From assembly GCA_964412395.1 (NCBI GenBank), contig CAYPOY010000117.1, positions 1 to 14,048 on the forward strand: a stretch of 14,048 bases of DNA, in the 5' to 3' direction. The position numbers and the translations under genes were made by a program. The stretch's first letter is position 1, and every line of letters starts with the position of its first letter. Of this stretch, positions 7,602 through 14,048 are shown piece after piece. The stretch is from CAYPOY01 sp964412395 (GTDB lineage: Bacteria; Chloroflexota; Anaerolineae; B4-G1). The notes under the pieces are model-generated. The model did no database searches. It saw only the letters and a program-made list of their open reading frames with translations, and was not told the origin of the DNA.

Positions 7602-7748
7602 TCATCCCGCGAGAATGCACAGACAGGTGAGGCCAGTATTCCAATAGGCATTCCACTGACCGTTGAACCACAATGTGCGTAGGGCACAAATCATGTCAGC
7701 GCCGTTAGGAATCCACTGCATCCCTCGACGTTTCTGACGTCGGGAATA
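7602..7748 (-). pseudogene. ISKra4-like transposase, C-terminal piece
   Basis: Reading inward from the IS3 left end, the frame gives RRQKRRGMQWIPNGADMICA, then LRTLWFNGQWNAYW and a stop at 7602. This is the C-terminal signature of ISKra4-type transposases (a basic RRQxRGMQW run followed by an aromatic-rich tail). It belongs to the same gene as 9011-10086. The stretch that should join them, probably 100-150 residues including the third catalytic acidic residue, is absent. Confidence 0.7.
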
Positions 7749-7819
7749 TGTAGTGACCCCCGAAAATTGGACAACTACGATAGTTCAAGTAGAATCAGTC
7801 CAAGAAAGGGGAAGGCACA

Positions 7820-8125
7820 ATGTCAAAGCGTCGAACGTTTACACCGGAATTCAAGGCCCAGGTTGCCCTGGAAGAACTGACCGGTATCAAGGACAAAGCC
7901 GACATCTGCCGGGAGTACCAGTTGCGGTCTCAGGTTTTCTCGCGTTGGCGAGAGGAGTTCCTGGAACGGGCACCCGAGATCTTTGCCACCCAACCGAGTC
8001 GGGGCGATGAGCAGGAACGGATCGCCGAGCTGGAGCGCATGCTCGGACGGCTGACGATGGAGTTGGAGGTGGCAAAAAAAGCCTCGAACATCTTGGCCTC
8101 CCTCTCAGCCAGAAACGGGAGGTGA
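7820..8125 (+). CDS. IS3-family OrfA (transposase DNA-binding subunit)
   Basis: This 101-residue protein begins MSKRRTFTPEFKAQVALEEL, the helix-turn-helix of IS3 OrfA that binds the element ends. The helix pair continues through DICREYQLRSQVFSRWREEF. It is followed by a leucine-zipper-like helix (ERIAELERMLGRLTMELEVA) used for oligomerisation. ATG at 7820 sits behind GGGGAAGG. The stop overlaps the orfB GTG. Near its end it contains the A7 slippery run, so ribosomes can shift into orfB. It appears complete. Confidence 0.92.
   Translation: MSKRRTFTPEFKAQVALEELTGIKDKADICREYQLRSQVFSRWREEFLERAPEIFATQPSRGDEQERIAELERMLGRLTMELEVAKKASNILASLSARNGR
8074..8080 (+). promoter_or_regulatory. A7 slippery site for programmed -1 frameshift
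   Basis: A run of seven A bases sits in phase A_AAA_AAA in the orfA frame. A -1 slip leads to SLEHLGLPLSQKREVIDVLA and continues open into orfB with no stop, giving the OrfAB fusion transposase typical of IS3 elements. The slip is inferred from the open downstream frame and known IS3 behaviour. Confidence 0.8.
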
Positions 8126-8970
8126 TCGACGTGCTCGCACAAGATTATCCCGTCAGTGTGGTTTGCGAAGTGCCAGGCTGTGCCAGGAACAGCTACTACC
8201 ACCAGGTCGCTGAGCGGGCGGACGAAGCCGAACTCAAAGAGGCCATCAAGAGCGTGGCTGCCGAGTGGCCCACCTATGGCTATCGGCGCGTCACGGCGCA
8301 GTTGAAGCGGCAAGAATGGCTCGTCAACCCCAAGCGCGTGCAGCGTTTGATGCAGTTGATGGGTCTCCAGGCCAAGATCAAGCGCCGAAAACGCCGTACC
8401 ACCAACAGCGAGCACGATTTTCCTCGCTACCCCAACCTGGTTCTGGACCTGGAGGTCGTGCGGCCCGAACAGGTCTGGGTATCAGACATCACCTACGTCT
8501 GTCTGCGCTACGACTTTGTCTACCTGGCCGTGATCATGGATGTCTTCACTCGTGGCATTCGCGGATGGCACCTGGGACGCAGCCTGGATCACACGCTAAC
8601 TCTAACAGCCCTACATCGTGCGCTGGTCAAGCATCCGGTCCCAGAAATCCATCACTCCGACCAGGGAGTACAGTATGCAGCCACTGCCTATACTCAGGTA
8701 CTCCAGGATGTTAATGTCCAGATCAGCATGGCCGATGTGGGGGAGGCCTGGCAGAACGGCTACGCCGAGCGTCTCATACGGACGATCAAGGAGGAAGAGG
8801 TTGACCTTTCAGAGTACATCGACTACAATCATGCCTACCGTCAGTTGGGTCGCTTCCTCGATGACGTCTACATGCACAAGCGTATCCATTCGTCGTTAGG
8901 CTACCTCACCCCGGCCGAATTCGAGGAGCAGTGGCGAAAGGAGCGTGCCCTGGCCCTCGATTTGAACTAA
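8122..8970 (+). CDS. IS3-family OrfB (DDE integrase domain)
   Basis: This 282-residue catalytic part of the transposase has the rve-type RNase H fold. It starts with the HTH_21-like segment (EAIKSVAAEWPTYGYRRVTA, then LKRQEWLVNPKRVQRLMQLM). The catalytic acidic residues are visible: D in VWVSDITYV, D in IHHSDQGVQY, and E in WQNGYAERLIRTIKEEE. The C-terminal YMHKRIHSSLGYLTPAEFEE is the usual IS3 ending. GTG at 8122 overlaps the orfA stop by four bases (GTGA), but the main product is probably the frameshifted OrfAB. It appears intact and potentially active. Confidence 0.93.
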   Translation: MIDVLAQDYPVSVVCEVPGCARNSYYHQVAERADEAELKEAIKSVAAEWPTYGYRRVTAQLKRQEWLVNPKRVQRLMQLMGLQAKIKRRKRRTTNSEHDFPRYPNLVLDLEVVRPEQVWVSDITYVCLRYDFVYLAVIMDVFTRGIRGWHLGRSLDHTLTLTALHRALVKHPVPEIHHSDQGVQYAATAYTQVLQDVNVQISMADVGEAWQNGYAERLIRTIKEEEVDLSEYIDYNHAYRQLGRFLDDVYMHKRIHSSLGYLTPAEFEEQWRKERALALDLN

Positions 8971-9010
8971 AAATCGCCCCAAAAGTGTCCAATCTATGGG
9001 GGTCAGTTCA

Positions 9011-10086
9011 AGGTCCGTCGAGTAGAAATCGCGAATCCAACTGGCACCGTCTGCAATCACGATCAGCCGCTCAATCTGCATCTTGAGCCTTCGCAGTGCC
9101 GCCAGGACTTTGCGCTGAAACGACTTGCCCCGTCCACTGACGTACCAGAAGCCCTCAGCCGTGGCGATACGAGCCGTGTATTCCTTGATACGTCTCCCTT
9201 TGGGGCGTCCCCTCACTACCACTTCATCCAACATCAGCGCGACTTCTCCTGGGCGCAAGTACGGCCCCAACTCGGCAAACCAATCATGGCTTCCATCGGT
9301 GTTCTGCGTCCATGCCTCTTGACTTTGCACCACAATGCGCTTCCAATTGGCTTTCGACAACCCTTCCGGAGGTTGATCCAGGTCGGCGGTAGCAAGCTTC
9401 TGTCGCACCTGCTCCATCAATTCGGCGGCCAAGCCCGATCGTCGAGGCGCTGGCGAGGTCTGCAATGGCAAAGGTGCGATTTCTTCCTCCGTCGTCGCGC
9501 TCAATACCTGTTCGGCCTCTTGCTCCTCTTGCGTTCGAATGACTGCCCCATGAGTCTCGACGACCCGCTCACTCTTGCTGGTGGACAACAACTTCGGCTC
9601 TTGCAGCGCAATCGCCAACAACTGGTTGCCCAATTCATACGAAGGGCTCAAAGCCGCAAACAGGCAACTCAGCTCTTGCACACTCAGCGTTGTAATGCAT
9701 CCGCTGTGCTCTGGCAAAACGTGGTTCAACGGTGTGAAATCCACTCCGTGACTCTTGCAGTGGGCTTGCTGGATAGGAACTTGGATTACCCCAAACCGCG
9801 TGATGAAAGTCAAGGGGTCTTTGCCATCAAAGATCACCTTGCACTCGGCACCCTCCTCGTGAACTCGCTGAGCACTCAGTTCCGTGTCCAACTCTCGTAT
9901 CTGTTGGGTGAAAACAAACTGCTGTACCTGTTTCCCAGTCTCGTAGGCATCCGCTTCTATCAGGTTGAGCAACTCATTCCCGCTCTTGCCACTCAACTCT
10001 GCCACAGGACAGCACAGCCCCACTTGTCCTTCTGGCAATTGCGGTGCCTCTGTGCTCTCCACCAATTGCACAACGGCCCATTTCAT
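9011..10086 (-). pseudogene. ISKra4-like transposase, N-terminal piece
   Basis: ATG at 10086 has GGAGGAG five bases upstream. About 358 codons are open to the IS3 boundary. An N-terminal region with CKSHGVDFTPLN (a zinc-ribbon-like remnant) is followed by a Gln/Glu-rich linker and then the DDE core. The first Asp is probably in EVALMLDEVVVRGRP and the second in IERLIVIADGASWIRDFY. The frame is cut at YSTDL by the IS3 end and would continue for about 40 residues of IS3 sequence. The rest of the gene is at 7602-7748. The product cannot be active. The family call is from the ADGAxWI and RRQKRRGMQW motifs and could also be a related UPF0236/ISLre2 group. Confidence 0.75.
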
Positions 10087-10169
10087 CTTCACTCCTCCGC
10101 TCAATATGTTTGTTCGGAGGAGTATCGTACCTGGAAACCTGTTTCAAGCAACCAGACGGCCGCTCAAGT

Positions 10170-10196
10170 CATCCCCCCGCTTTGGGGTGCTATGAA
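10170..10196 (-). repeat. Right 27-bp terminal inverted repeat of the ISKra4-like element
   Basis: It is the inverted match of 7573-7599. It ends only 12 bases before the ATG chosen for the winged-helix gene at 10209, so the transposon end now forms that gene's leader. Confidence 0.9.
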
Positions 10197-10602
10197 ATCT
10201 ACTACGAGATGCTGAGTACCGGCTGGCTACGAACGCATCTCCCTAACTCTCGCTCACGCGGCACCGACTTTATGACGCTGATTACCCTGGCTCTCCATGC
10301 CCGGCCCCTGCGCGGGAAGGACCTCGACCTGCTGGTCTCGCTTGGGGCAGCCACTCCCGAGGACGAGGGAAGGCTGTACGTCCGGGTCACCGACCTGGGA
10401 CTGTCCATCGAGATGGGCCTCAAGCGCGACACGGTCGCCGCGTCGGCAGCACGACTCGCCGAATATGGCCTAGTGGATATCTATGACCTGCCCCCGGACT
10501 TCCGGGATAGCAAGGGCCAGTTTGCCGGCACAAAGGCGTATCTCCTGTCGGGTGAATTAGAACGCATAATGAGACCGGAAGTGCTCGCTGAGGGCAACAA
10601 CT

Positions 10603-10924
10603 GTGCCCAATCAACGGGCACGGCGGAAAGCACCCATATCCGATCAGCGGATGTGGTAGAGGGCAACGATGACTACCGTGTCCAATCAGCAGGCACGGTG
10701 AAGGAAGTCGAAGGCGACCGTGCCCAATCAACGGACACGGTGGAGAATGACGAAGACTACCGTGCCCAATCAATGGGCACGGTGGAGGACGACGAGGGCG
10801 ACCGTGCCCAATCAATGGGCACGGCGAAGGGCGACCATGCCCGATTAACGGGCACGGTGGAGGGCAGCCGTGCCCAATTAACCGGCACGGCTAAACGGGC
10901 ACACCGTGCCCAATTAACCGGCAC
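10603..10924. repeat. Array of nine dyad-symmetric iteron-like repeats
   Basis: The 19-bp cores start at 10603, 10636, 10678, 10720, 10762, 10804, 10837, 10870 and 10906. The steps are 33, 42, 42, 42, 42, 33, 33 and 36 bp. The best copy (10759-10783) has perfect 10-bp arms, ACCGTGCCCA and TGGGCACGGT, around ATCAA. Copy 8 has 9-bp arms with changed outer bases on both sides (AGCC and GGCT), so symmetry is kept while sequence drifts. Copy 2 (10636) is the most degenerate. The 42-bp steps equal four helical turns. The repeats encode RAQSMGT-like units in one frame. They are probably binding sites for the encoded protein or an origin. Confidence 0.9.
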
Positions 10925-10928
10925 CAAT

Positions 10929-10946
10929 ATGCATGCTTGCATGCAT
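10929..10946. repeat. Perfect ATGCATGC palindrome beside the iteron-like array
   Basis: The arms are ATGCATGC and GCATGCAT around TT. It lies four bases after the last dyad and is followed by the AT-rich run ATAATAATAACAA. It encodes MHACMH in the reading frame. It could be a distinct protein-binding or strand-opening site. This is inference from position. Confidence 0.8.
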
Positions 10947-11486
10947 GATAATAATAACAAGGGCCCGCCCGTGCGCCAATCCAGTGAACTGACCGTGAAA
11001 GCACTGACGACCGGGTATCCGGTGCAGCCGGGTGGCCTGGATCCCGACCGGGCGTTCAACCTGGCGCTGGACAAGGCGCTGGCGCTGCTGTCAGCCAGGT
11101 TGCGGAAGTGGGCCGATGTCCCGTTCCATACCCTCGCGGCCGAGCTGCATCCGGCGGCGTTGGAGCACCCGTCACGTGCCTGGCCGGACTCTGGTGGCGC
11201 GGGCTGGGTGCTGGACGCAGTGGTGGACGCCATCGCCAACGGCCCGGTGGGCTCGGTCAACCTGATCCGCATCATCACCGACCGCTGGCTGGCCGAGGGC
11301 AACCCGTATGCCGTGAGACCGGAAGGGGACAACAGCGGGGATGACGCAGGTGACAAGCACCCGGCGGATAACAGACATCCGGGCGGAATCCCGCCTCCCT
11401 TCGACAAGACTTCAGCGAGCTCAGTCGAGCCGCTCAGAGCAGGCTCCTTCAACGATGCTATCGCTGCCACCTGGATAGCTGCCACG

Positions 11487-11524
11487 GGGCATGAGCCGGG
11501 CGAGGACGATATGGAACGGCTGGC
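11487..11524. repeat. 38-bp direct repeat, copy 1 (winged-helix gene)
   Basis: This is identical to 11560-11597 over 38 bp and encodes part of ATGHEPGEDDMERLA. The flanking bases differ on both sides. The offset between copies is 73 bp, the same as in corA. Confidence 0.95.
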
Positions 11525-11559
11525 CTATAAAATGTCTCTCAAGGAGTTGGCGACCGAAA
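11525..11559. other. 35-bp unrelated filler between the winged-helix gene repeats
   Basis: This 35-bp segment is AT-richer than its surroundings and has no copy elsewhere in the window that I could see. Removing it with one repeat restores a frame reading GHEPGEDDMERLAALLDYDV. It is unlike the corA filler in sequence, but filler plus repeat again totals 73 bp. Confidence 0.8.
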
Positions 11560-11597
11560 GGGCATGAGCCGGGCGAGGACGATATGGAACGGCTGGC
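11560..11597. repeat. 38-bp direct repeat, copy 2 (winged-helix gene)
   Basis: This is the second copy of 11487-11524. It leads into the genuine downstream codons AALLDYDVPLARLLATILQA in a frame shifted by one base from the upstream part of the gene. Confidence 0.95.
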
Positions 11598-11764
11598 GGC
11601 CTTGCTGGACTACGATGTACCACTAGCGCGGCTCTTGGCGACCATCCTGCAGGCTGCCACGACGGCTGCGTTCCCGGTTCCTGGACGGCGGCCTATGCCA
11701 GGTGGTGCCCAACGGTGCCGGCGATTACCGCCAGCGCAAGAGCAGGTCGAAGGTGGCGCAATGA
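11598..11764 (+). pseudogene. Displaced 3' tail of the winged-helix gene and unclear following frame
   Basis: The interval begins with the helical continuation LLDYDVPLARLLATILQAAT. In another frame an open stretch RFLDGGLCQVVPNGAGDYRQ runs to a stop at 11762-11764, which overlaps the ATG of the istB-like remnant by four bases (ATGA). I do not recognise this second stretch. It could be the true tail of the winged-helix gene after one more shift, or the end of a gene coupled to istB. Confidence 0.35.
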
Positions 11765-12027
11765 CGATCAGGGCCCAATGTTTCACCGAACTATGGAACG
11801 CTCCTGGTCAGCGAAGCCTGGGCCGTAGGGAGTACATCGCCCGGATGGAGCCAGTTCTGATGGTGGGCAATCCGGGGGTGAGGAAGACTGATCTGGGTCA
11901 CCGAGTTGGTACTGACGGCGTGCTGCCAGTGCACCGTGGGCCGTTCTGCATCGCGGCAAGTGTGATCAACGACCTGATTCAACGTAGTGATTGCGCACTC
12001 AGGCGCCGAATCGTTCTGAAAGTCTAG
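11761..12027 (+). pseudogene. istB: IstB-like ATPase remnant (IS21 family)
   Basis: IstB is the AAA+ ATPase helper of IS21 transposition, about 250 residues. Here 88 codons remain. LGRREYIARMEPVLMVGNPG matches the stretch just before and into the Walker A motif. GNPGVRKTDL corresponds to GNPGTGKTHL, with the essential second Gly replaced by Arg. After DLGHRV the frame slips, and only ASVINDLIQ resembles the following LVNELIEA helix. The first 50-100 residues before Walker A are mostly missing, and the Walker B half is absent. It is degenerate, with no istA recognised beside it. Confidence 0.55.
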
Positions 12028-12048
12028 TTTTGACAACTTTGCTCCATC

Positions 12049-12099
12049 CCCGATTTCCCTACAATCAGTCTGTCAGAGACGAGCGATGGGGAAATCGGG
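12049..12099 (+). promoter_or_regulatory. Inverted repeat covering the ribosome site of the following transposase
   Basis: Perfect 11-bp arms CCCGATTTCCC (12049-12059) and GGGAAATCGGG (12089-12099) are separated by 29 bases. The right arm ends at the base before the ATG at 12100 and includes the G-rich stretch that would serve as ribosome binding site. A possible -10 box TACAAT lies at 12060-12065 between the arms. So only transcripts started outside the element would contain both arms. This resembles known IS protection against read-through; it is inferred. Confidence 0.6.
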
Positions 12100-13390
12100 A
12101 TGATCCTATCAGACGAAAACCGAACCTTTACAGTGTGCCAGGCTACCGAGCACGCGATGCTGATTCCGTGGGGACGATTCTCGCGCCACTTGAAGCTGAG
12201 CCAGCGATTGCGCGCTGCCTCAGTTCCTCGGTGTCACAAAGATGCCACGCCAGGCGGTGATCTGCTCCTTGAGTTCGGGCTGGCCTCCCTGGCGGGTTAC
12301 GAATACCTGCAGGATCTGAACCTGGGGCCACGTCCACTGGCCAAGGATCAAGCCGTTCAAGACGCTTGGGACATCCAGTTCAGGCATTATACGACGGTCA
12401 GTCGTTTCCTGTATGATCTGGACGAGTTGGATGTGGCGCGGATACAGGCTGAACTGGATGCCATTATGCGGCCGTACATCCGCGGCGCCACACACGAGGT
12501 GCTTTGTCACCGGGAGTGTTTGACGCTGTGTGGCGATCTGACAGGCCGCCCGGTCAGCGCGTACAGCTCCACCTATCCCCCTGATGCGGTGTTTGGTTAC
12601 ATGGCCAACCAGTTGCGGAAAGGGCACCAAGCCGTCCTGGTCACCCTGAAAGGTCTCCACCACCGGGTGCATGTTGCTGCCTTCCATCATTCTGGTGACA
12701 CCGTCTCGAGTGTGTGCTTGCGTGAGATCGTGGAGGGAACAGAAGCTTGCTTGGGCTGTCGCCCCAGGCGCCGCACAGACCTGCTGCGTCAACGGATCGC
12801 AGCGATCGAGGCCAAGATGGCGCAGAAACGCCGCTGGAGCGAGGCACAACAGGCCGTCATTCGTCAGCAAATCGAGCGGCAGGTCCGCCTGGGCAATCAG
12901 TTGCAGGCCCTCAAACCACAGCTAGCCGAACTAGAAGCGCGGTATGAGGGCAAGCCGGTGCGTCCCTACTCCAAGCTAGCTCAAGCACGCAAGCGGAAGG
13001 CCACCTGGGAGCGTCAACTTCGGTCTGCACTCGAACAGGAAAACCAGGCGCGACAGGCGCTCTGCCAGCATCAGCAACGCTTGGAGACACTGATCGCCGA
13101 ACGGGACGCGCTTCTGAACTGGCTGGCACAACTGGAAGTGGGCAACGCGACCAATCCCAACCCCGTCCAGGTCCGCTGGTTGCTGGATGGCGGGTTTGGC
13201 GACGCCGCCAACGTGACTTACTTGATTGAGATGGGATACGATGTCTACACCATCGCCCACAATGGCAAGACATCCCTGGCCTTGTTCAAAGAGGTACCAG
13301 ACGATGCCCAGTGGACGCAAGCCGGATCGCGCACACAAGCCTTGGATATGGACCGGCACAAGCTAGGCGCGCCTCAACTGGGAGCGAGCA
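12100..13390 (+). pseudogene. DDE-type transposase, 3' truncated
   Basis: About 430 codons starting at ATG 12100 look genuine. An N-terminal region (MILSDENRTFTVCQATEHAM) is followed by a catalytic first Asp in ECLTLCGDLTGRPVSAYSST. A long charged coiled-coil insertion (about residues 225-345, many Gln/Arg/Glu) follows, then a second Asp in VRWLLDGGFGDAANVTYLIE. The third acidic residue and C-terminus are missing. After ALDMDRHKLG the frame loses sense and overlaps an opposite-strand gene. The family cannot be named with certainty; it is IS4/IS1634-like in general layout. The right end of the element was not found, so the junction near 13360-13420 is probably a deletion or rearrangement point. 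Confidence 0.6.
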
Positions 13391-13402
13391 GATCCTCAAG
13401 CG

Positions 13403-13741
13403 CTAACGGCCTGGCAGGCCAGAGGTGCTTCTCGACAAGCCATTCCCTTCCCGGCGGAGCGCGGCAAAGAGGTCGTGATGGGCTTTCTCCAGGATATGGC
13501 CTTGCTCATAGCGGTACAGGATGGATGCCAGGGTGGAGAGGTAGAACTGGAGGGCGTCAACCTTGGCCAGTCGCCGGTTGAACCCGTTCTCATCTTTCCC
13601 CCACTTCACCTCGATCCTTCCCAGCAGTTCCTCTGTCTCGGCAGCCAGTTGATCGGAAACCGTCTCCTCTTGGGCAGTGAGTTCCAACACCGGCGCCGGT
13701 GAGCGGAGCGAGTATACCATCTCTTCCACTCTCGATGTCAT
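13403..13741 (-). CDS. Hypothetical helical protein, possibly 3' chimeric
   Basis: This is 112 residues that I do not recognise. ATG at 13741 overlaps the stop of the upstream gene by four bases (ATGA), strong evidence for a coupled real gene. The sequence is mostly amphipathic helix, rich in Glu, Leu and Arg (ELTAQEETVSDQLAAETEEL, then VDALQFYLSTLASILYRYEQ). The last residues (SRSTSGLPGR) are low-complexity and lie at the broken transposase junction, so the natural C-terminus may have been replaced. No membrane segment or catalytic motif is seen. Confidence 0.6.
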   Translation of the reverse strand: MTSRVEEMVYSLRSPAPVLELTAQEETVSDQLAAETEELLGRIEVKWGKDENGFNRRLAKVDALQFYLSTLASILYRYEQGHILEKAHHDLFAALRREGNGLSRSTSGLPGR

Positions 13742-14046
13742 CTCCAGGGAACCACCGAAGGTAAAGAATCAACCTGCTTGCCCGATCGGTCCTGGAGGGT
13801 TATCATTCCTGGACATACGTGTCCGACGCCCTCTAACGGCGACAACCAGCTTAATATTCTCCACCTGGCCCCGCCGTATTCGTCTCGCAGGCGCAGGTGG
13901 AGTGTCTGCGAGTCAAAGTGCTTGCCGGTTGGCTCTTTACGGATAGCCACCAATAGACCACTATACGCCGGGCTGCCGGGATGGGGTTTGGCCAGCGGAT
14001 AGTACCCCCAGTTCTTCATCAGTTCAAGTACGGATTGCTCGATCAT
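13738..14046 (-). CDS. Hypothetical protein, first gene of a coupled pair
   Basis: This is 102 residues from an ATG at 14046. The true start could lie beyond the window edge because no upstream sequence is available to judge. It is rich in Trp, Pro and Gly (ELMKNWGYYPLAKPHPGSPA, then YGGARWRILSWLSPLEGVGH), suggesting a small compact beta-type domain. The stop overlaps the next gene's ATG. I cannot assign a function. Small coupled pairs like this occur in mobile elements and toxin-antitoxin modules, but nothing in the sequence shows that role. Confidence 0.6.
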   Translation of the reverse strand: MIEQSVLELMKNWGYYPLAKPHPGSPAYSGLLVAIRKEPTGKHFDSQTLHLRLRDEYGGARWRILSWLSPLEGVGHVCPGMITLQDRSGKQVDSLPSVVPWR

Positions 14047-14048
14047 TG

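Larger units (their letters stand above)
7749..9010 (+). mobile_element. IS3-family insertion sequence
   Basis: This is a 1262-bp element with imperfect terminal inverted repeats. The left end starts TGTAGTGACCCCCG followed by AAAATTGGAC. The right end, read inward, starts TGAACTGACCCCCA followed by TAGATTGGAC. It carries orfA and orfB in overlapping frames and a slippery A7, the standard IS3 design. It lies inside the ISKra4-like transposase. The flanking bases (AATA on the left, AGGT on the right) do not form a target duplication, and host codons are missing, pointing to a deletion after insertion. Confidence 0.9.
7573..10196 (-). mobile_element. ISKra4-like insertion sequence, interrupted by an IS3 element
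   Basis: The element is bounded by perfect 27-bp inverted repeats at 7573-7599 and 10170-10196, each starting TTCATAGCACCCC when read inward. Inside, on the minus strand, lies one transposase gene in two pieces, separated by the IS3 element. The right repeat lies about 80 bases upstream of the transposase start and the left repeat just after its stop, the normal tight IS layout. I see no target-site duplication in the flanks. Without the IS3 insert it is about 1.36 kb, short for this family because part of the transposase is deleted. Confidence 0.75.
10209..11567 (+). pseudogene. Winged-helix, replication-initiator-like protein with internal dyad array; 3' end frameshifted
   Basis: The 452 open codons start at ATG 10209. 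The frame is open upstream into the transposon end (CYEIYYEMLSTGW), so the true N-terminus may have been cut. Residues about 15-115 look like a winged helix (SRGTDFMTLITLALHARPLR, then VTDLGLSIEMGLKRDTVAAS, AARLAEYGLVDIYDLP). Residues about 130-240 are a low-complexity repeat (RAQSMGT units) encoded by nine DNA dyads. MHACMHDNNNKG and a helical C-terminal domain follow (RAFNLALDKALALLSARLRK, then GSVNLIRIITDRWLAEGNPY). At 11525 a 73-bp insertion shifts the frame; the original would run on as MERLAALLDYDVPLARLLAT at 11582-11660. The Rep role is inferred from architecture only. A transcriptional regulator is possible. Confidence 0.6.

Noticed and set aside
7726..7742. Short palindrome CGACGT-TTCTG-ACGTCG as terminator or IS3 target
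   Set aside because: It has only 6-bp arms with no T run and lies inside the transposase C-terminal codons. Probably chance.
9286..10215. Plus-strand open frame of 309 codons
   Set aside because: It is opposite the ISKra4-like transposase, whose ribosome site and DGASWI motif are on the minus strand.
12030..12065. TTGACA with TACAAT as a strong promoter pair
   Set aside because: The spacing is 24 bases, too long for a standard sigma-70 promoter. Only the TACAAT is kept as a possible -10 box.

Overview
This window looks like a decaying, transposon-rich stretch of a moderately GC-rich bacterial chromosome or integrated element. The gene types suggest Chloroflexota: a PAS_10 (DUF438-type) stand-alone protein, an MscS/CorA/NhaP/USP/P-type ATPase cluster, and a winged-helix protein carrying an MHACMHD motif. 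That assignment is inference from family recall, not from a search.

Left part (1-7230, all minus strand). This is a cluster for ion, osmotic and stress homeostasis: GNAT acetyltransferase, L,D-transpeptidase remnant, PAS protein, P-type ATPase remnants, MscS channel, a second P-type ATPase, ribulose-phosphate 3-epimerase remnant, CPA1 Na+/H+ antiporter, universal stress protein, second MscS, USP remnant, CorA. Only the GNAT, PAS, MscS-2 and USP genes are intact. The others carry stops, one-base frameshifts or internal deletions. The deletions often leave both gene ends and remove the middle.

Middle part (7573-10196). An ISKra4-like element with 27-bp terminal inverted repeats is interrupted by a complete-looking IS3-family element (7749-9010) that has an A7 frameshift site. 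Part of the host transposase is missing at the insertion point.

Right part (10197-14048). A plus-strand winged-helix gene has nine phased dyad-symmetric repeats inside its own coding sequence, followed by a perfect ATGCATGC palindrome and an AT-rich run. This is the layout expected of a replication initiator with its origin inside the gene. After it come an istB remnant, a truncated DDE transposase with a hairpin over its start, and two overlapping minus-strand genes of unknown function at the right edge.

The most unusual observation is a pair of insertions 11 kb apart, one in corA and one in the winged-helix gene. Each adds exactly 73 bp and has the same build: a 36-38 bp direct duplication of the target gene around 35-37 bp of unrelated sequence. 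This is the geometry of one CRISPR repeat-spacer unit placed at a non-CRISPR site, and it would fit off-target Cas1-Cas2 integration. Assembly error is the main alternative.
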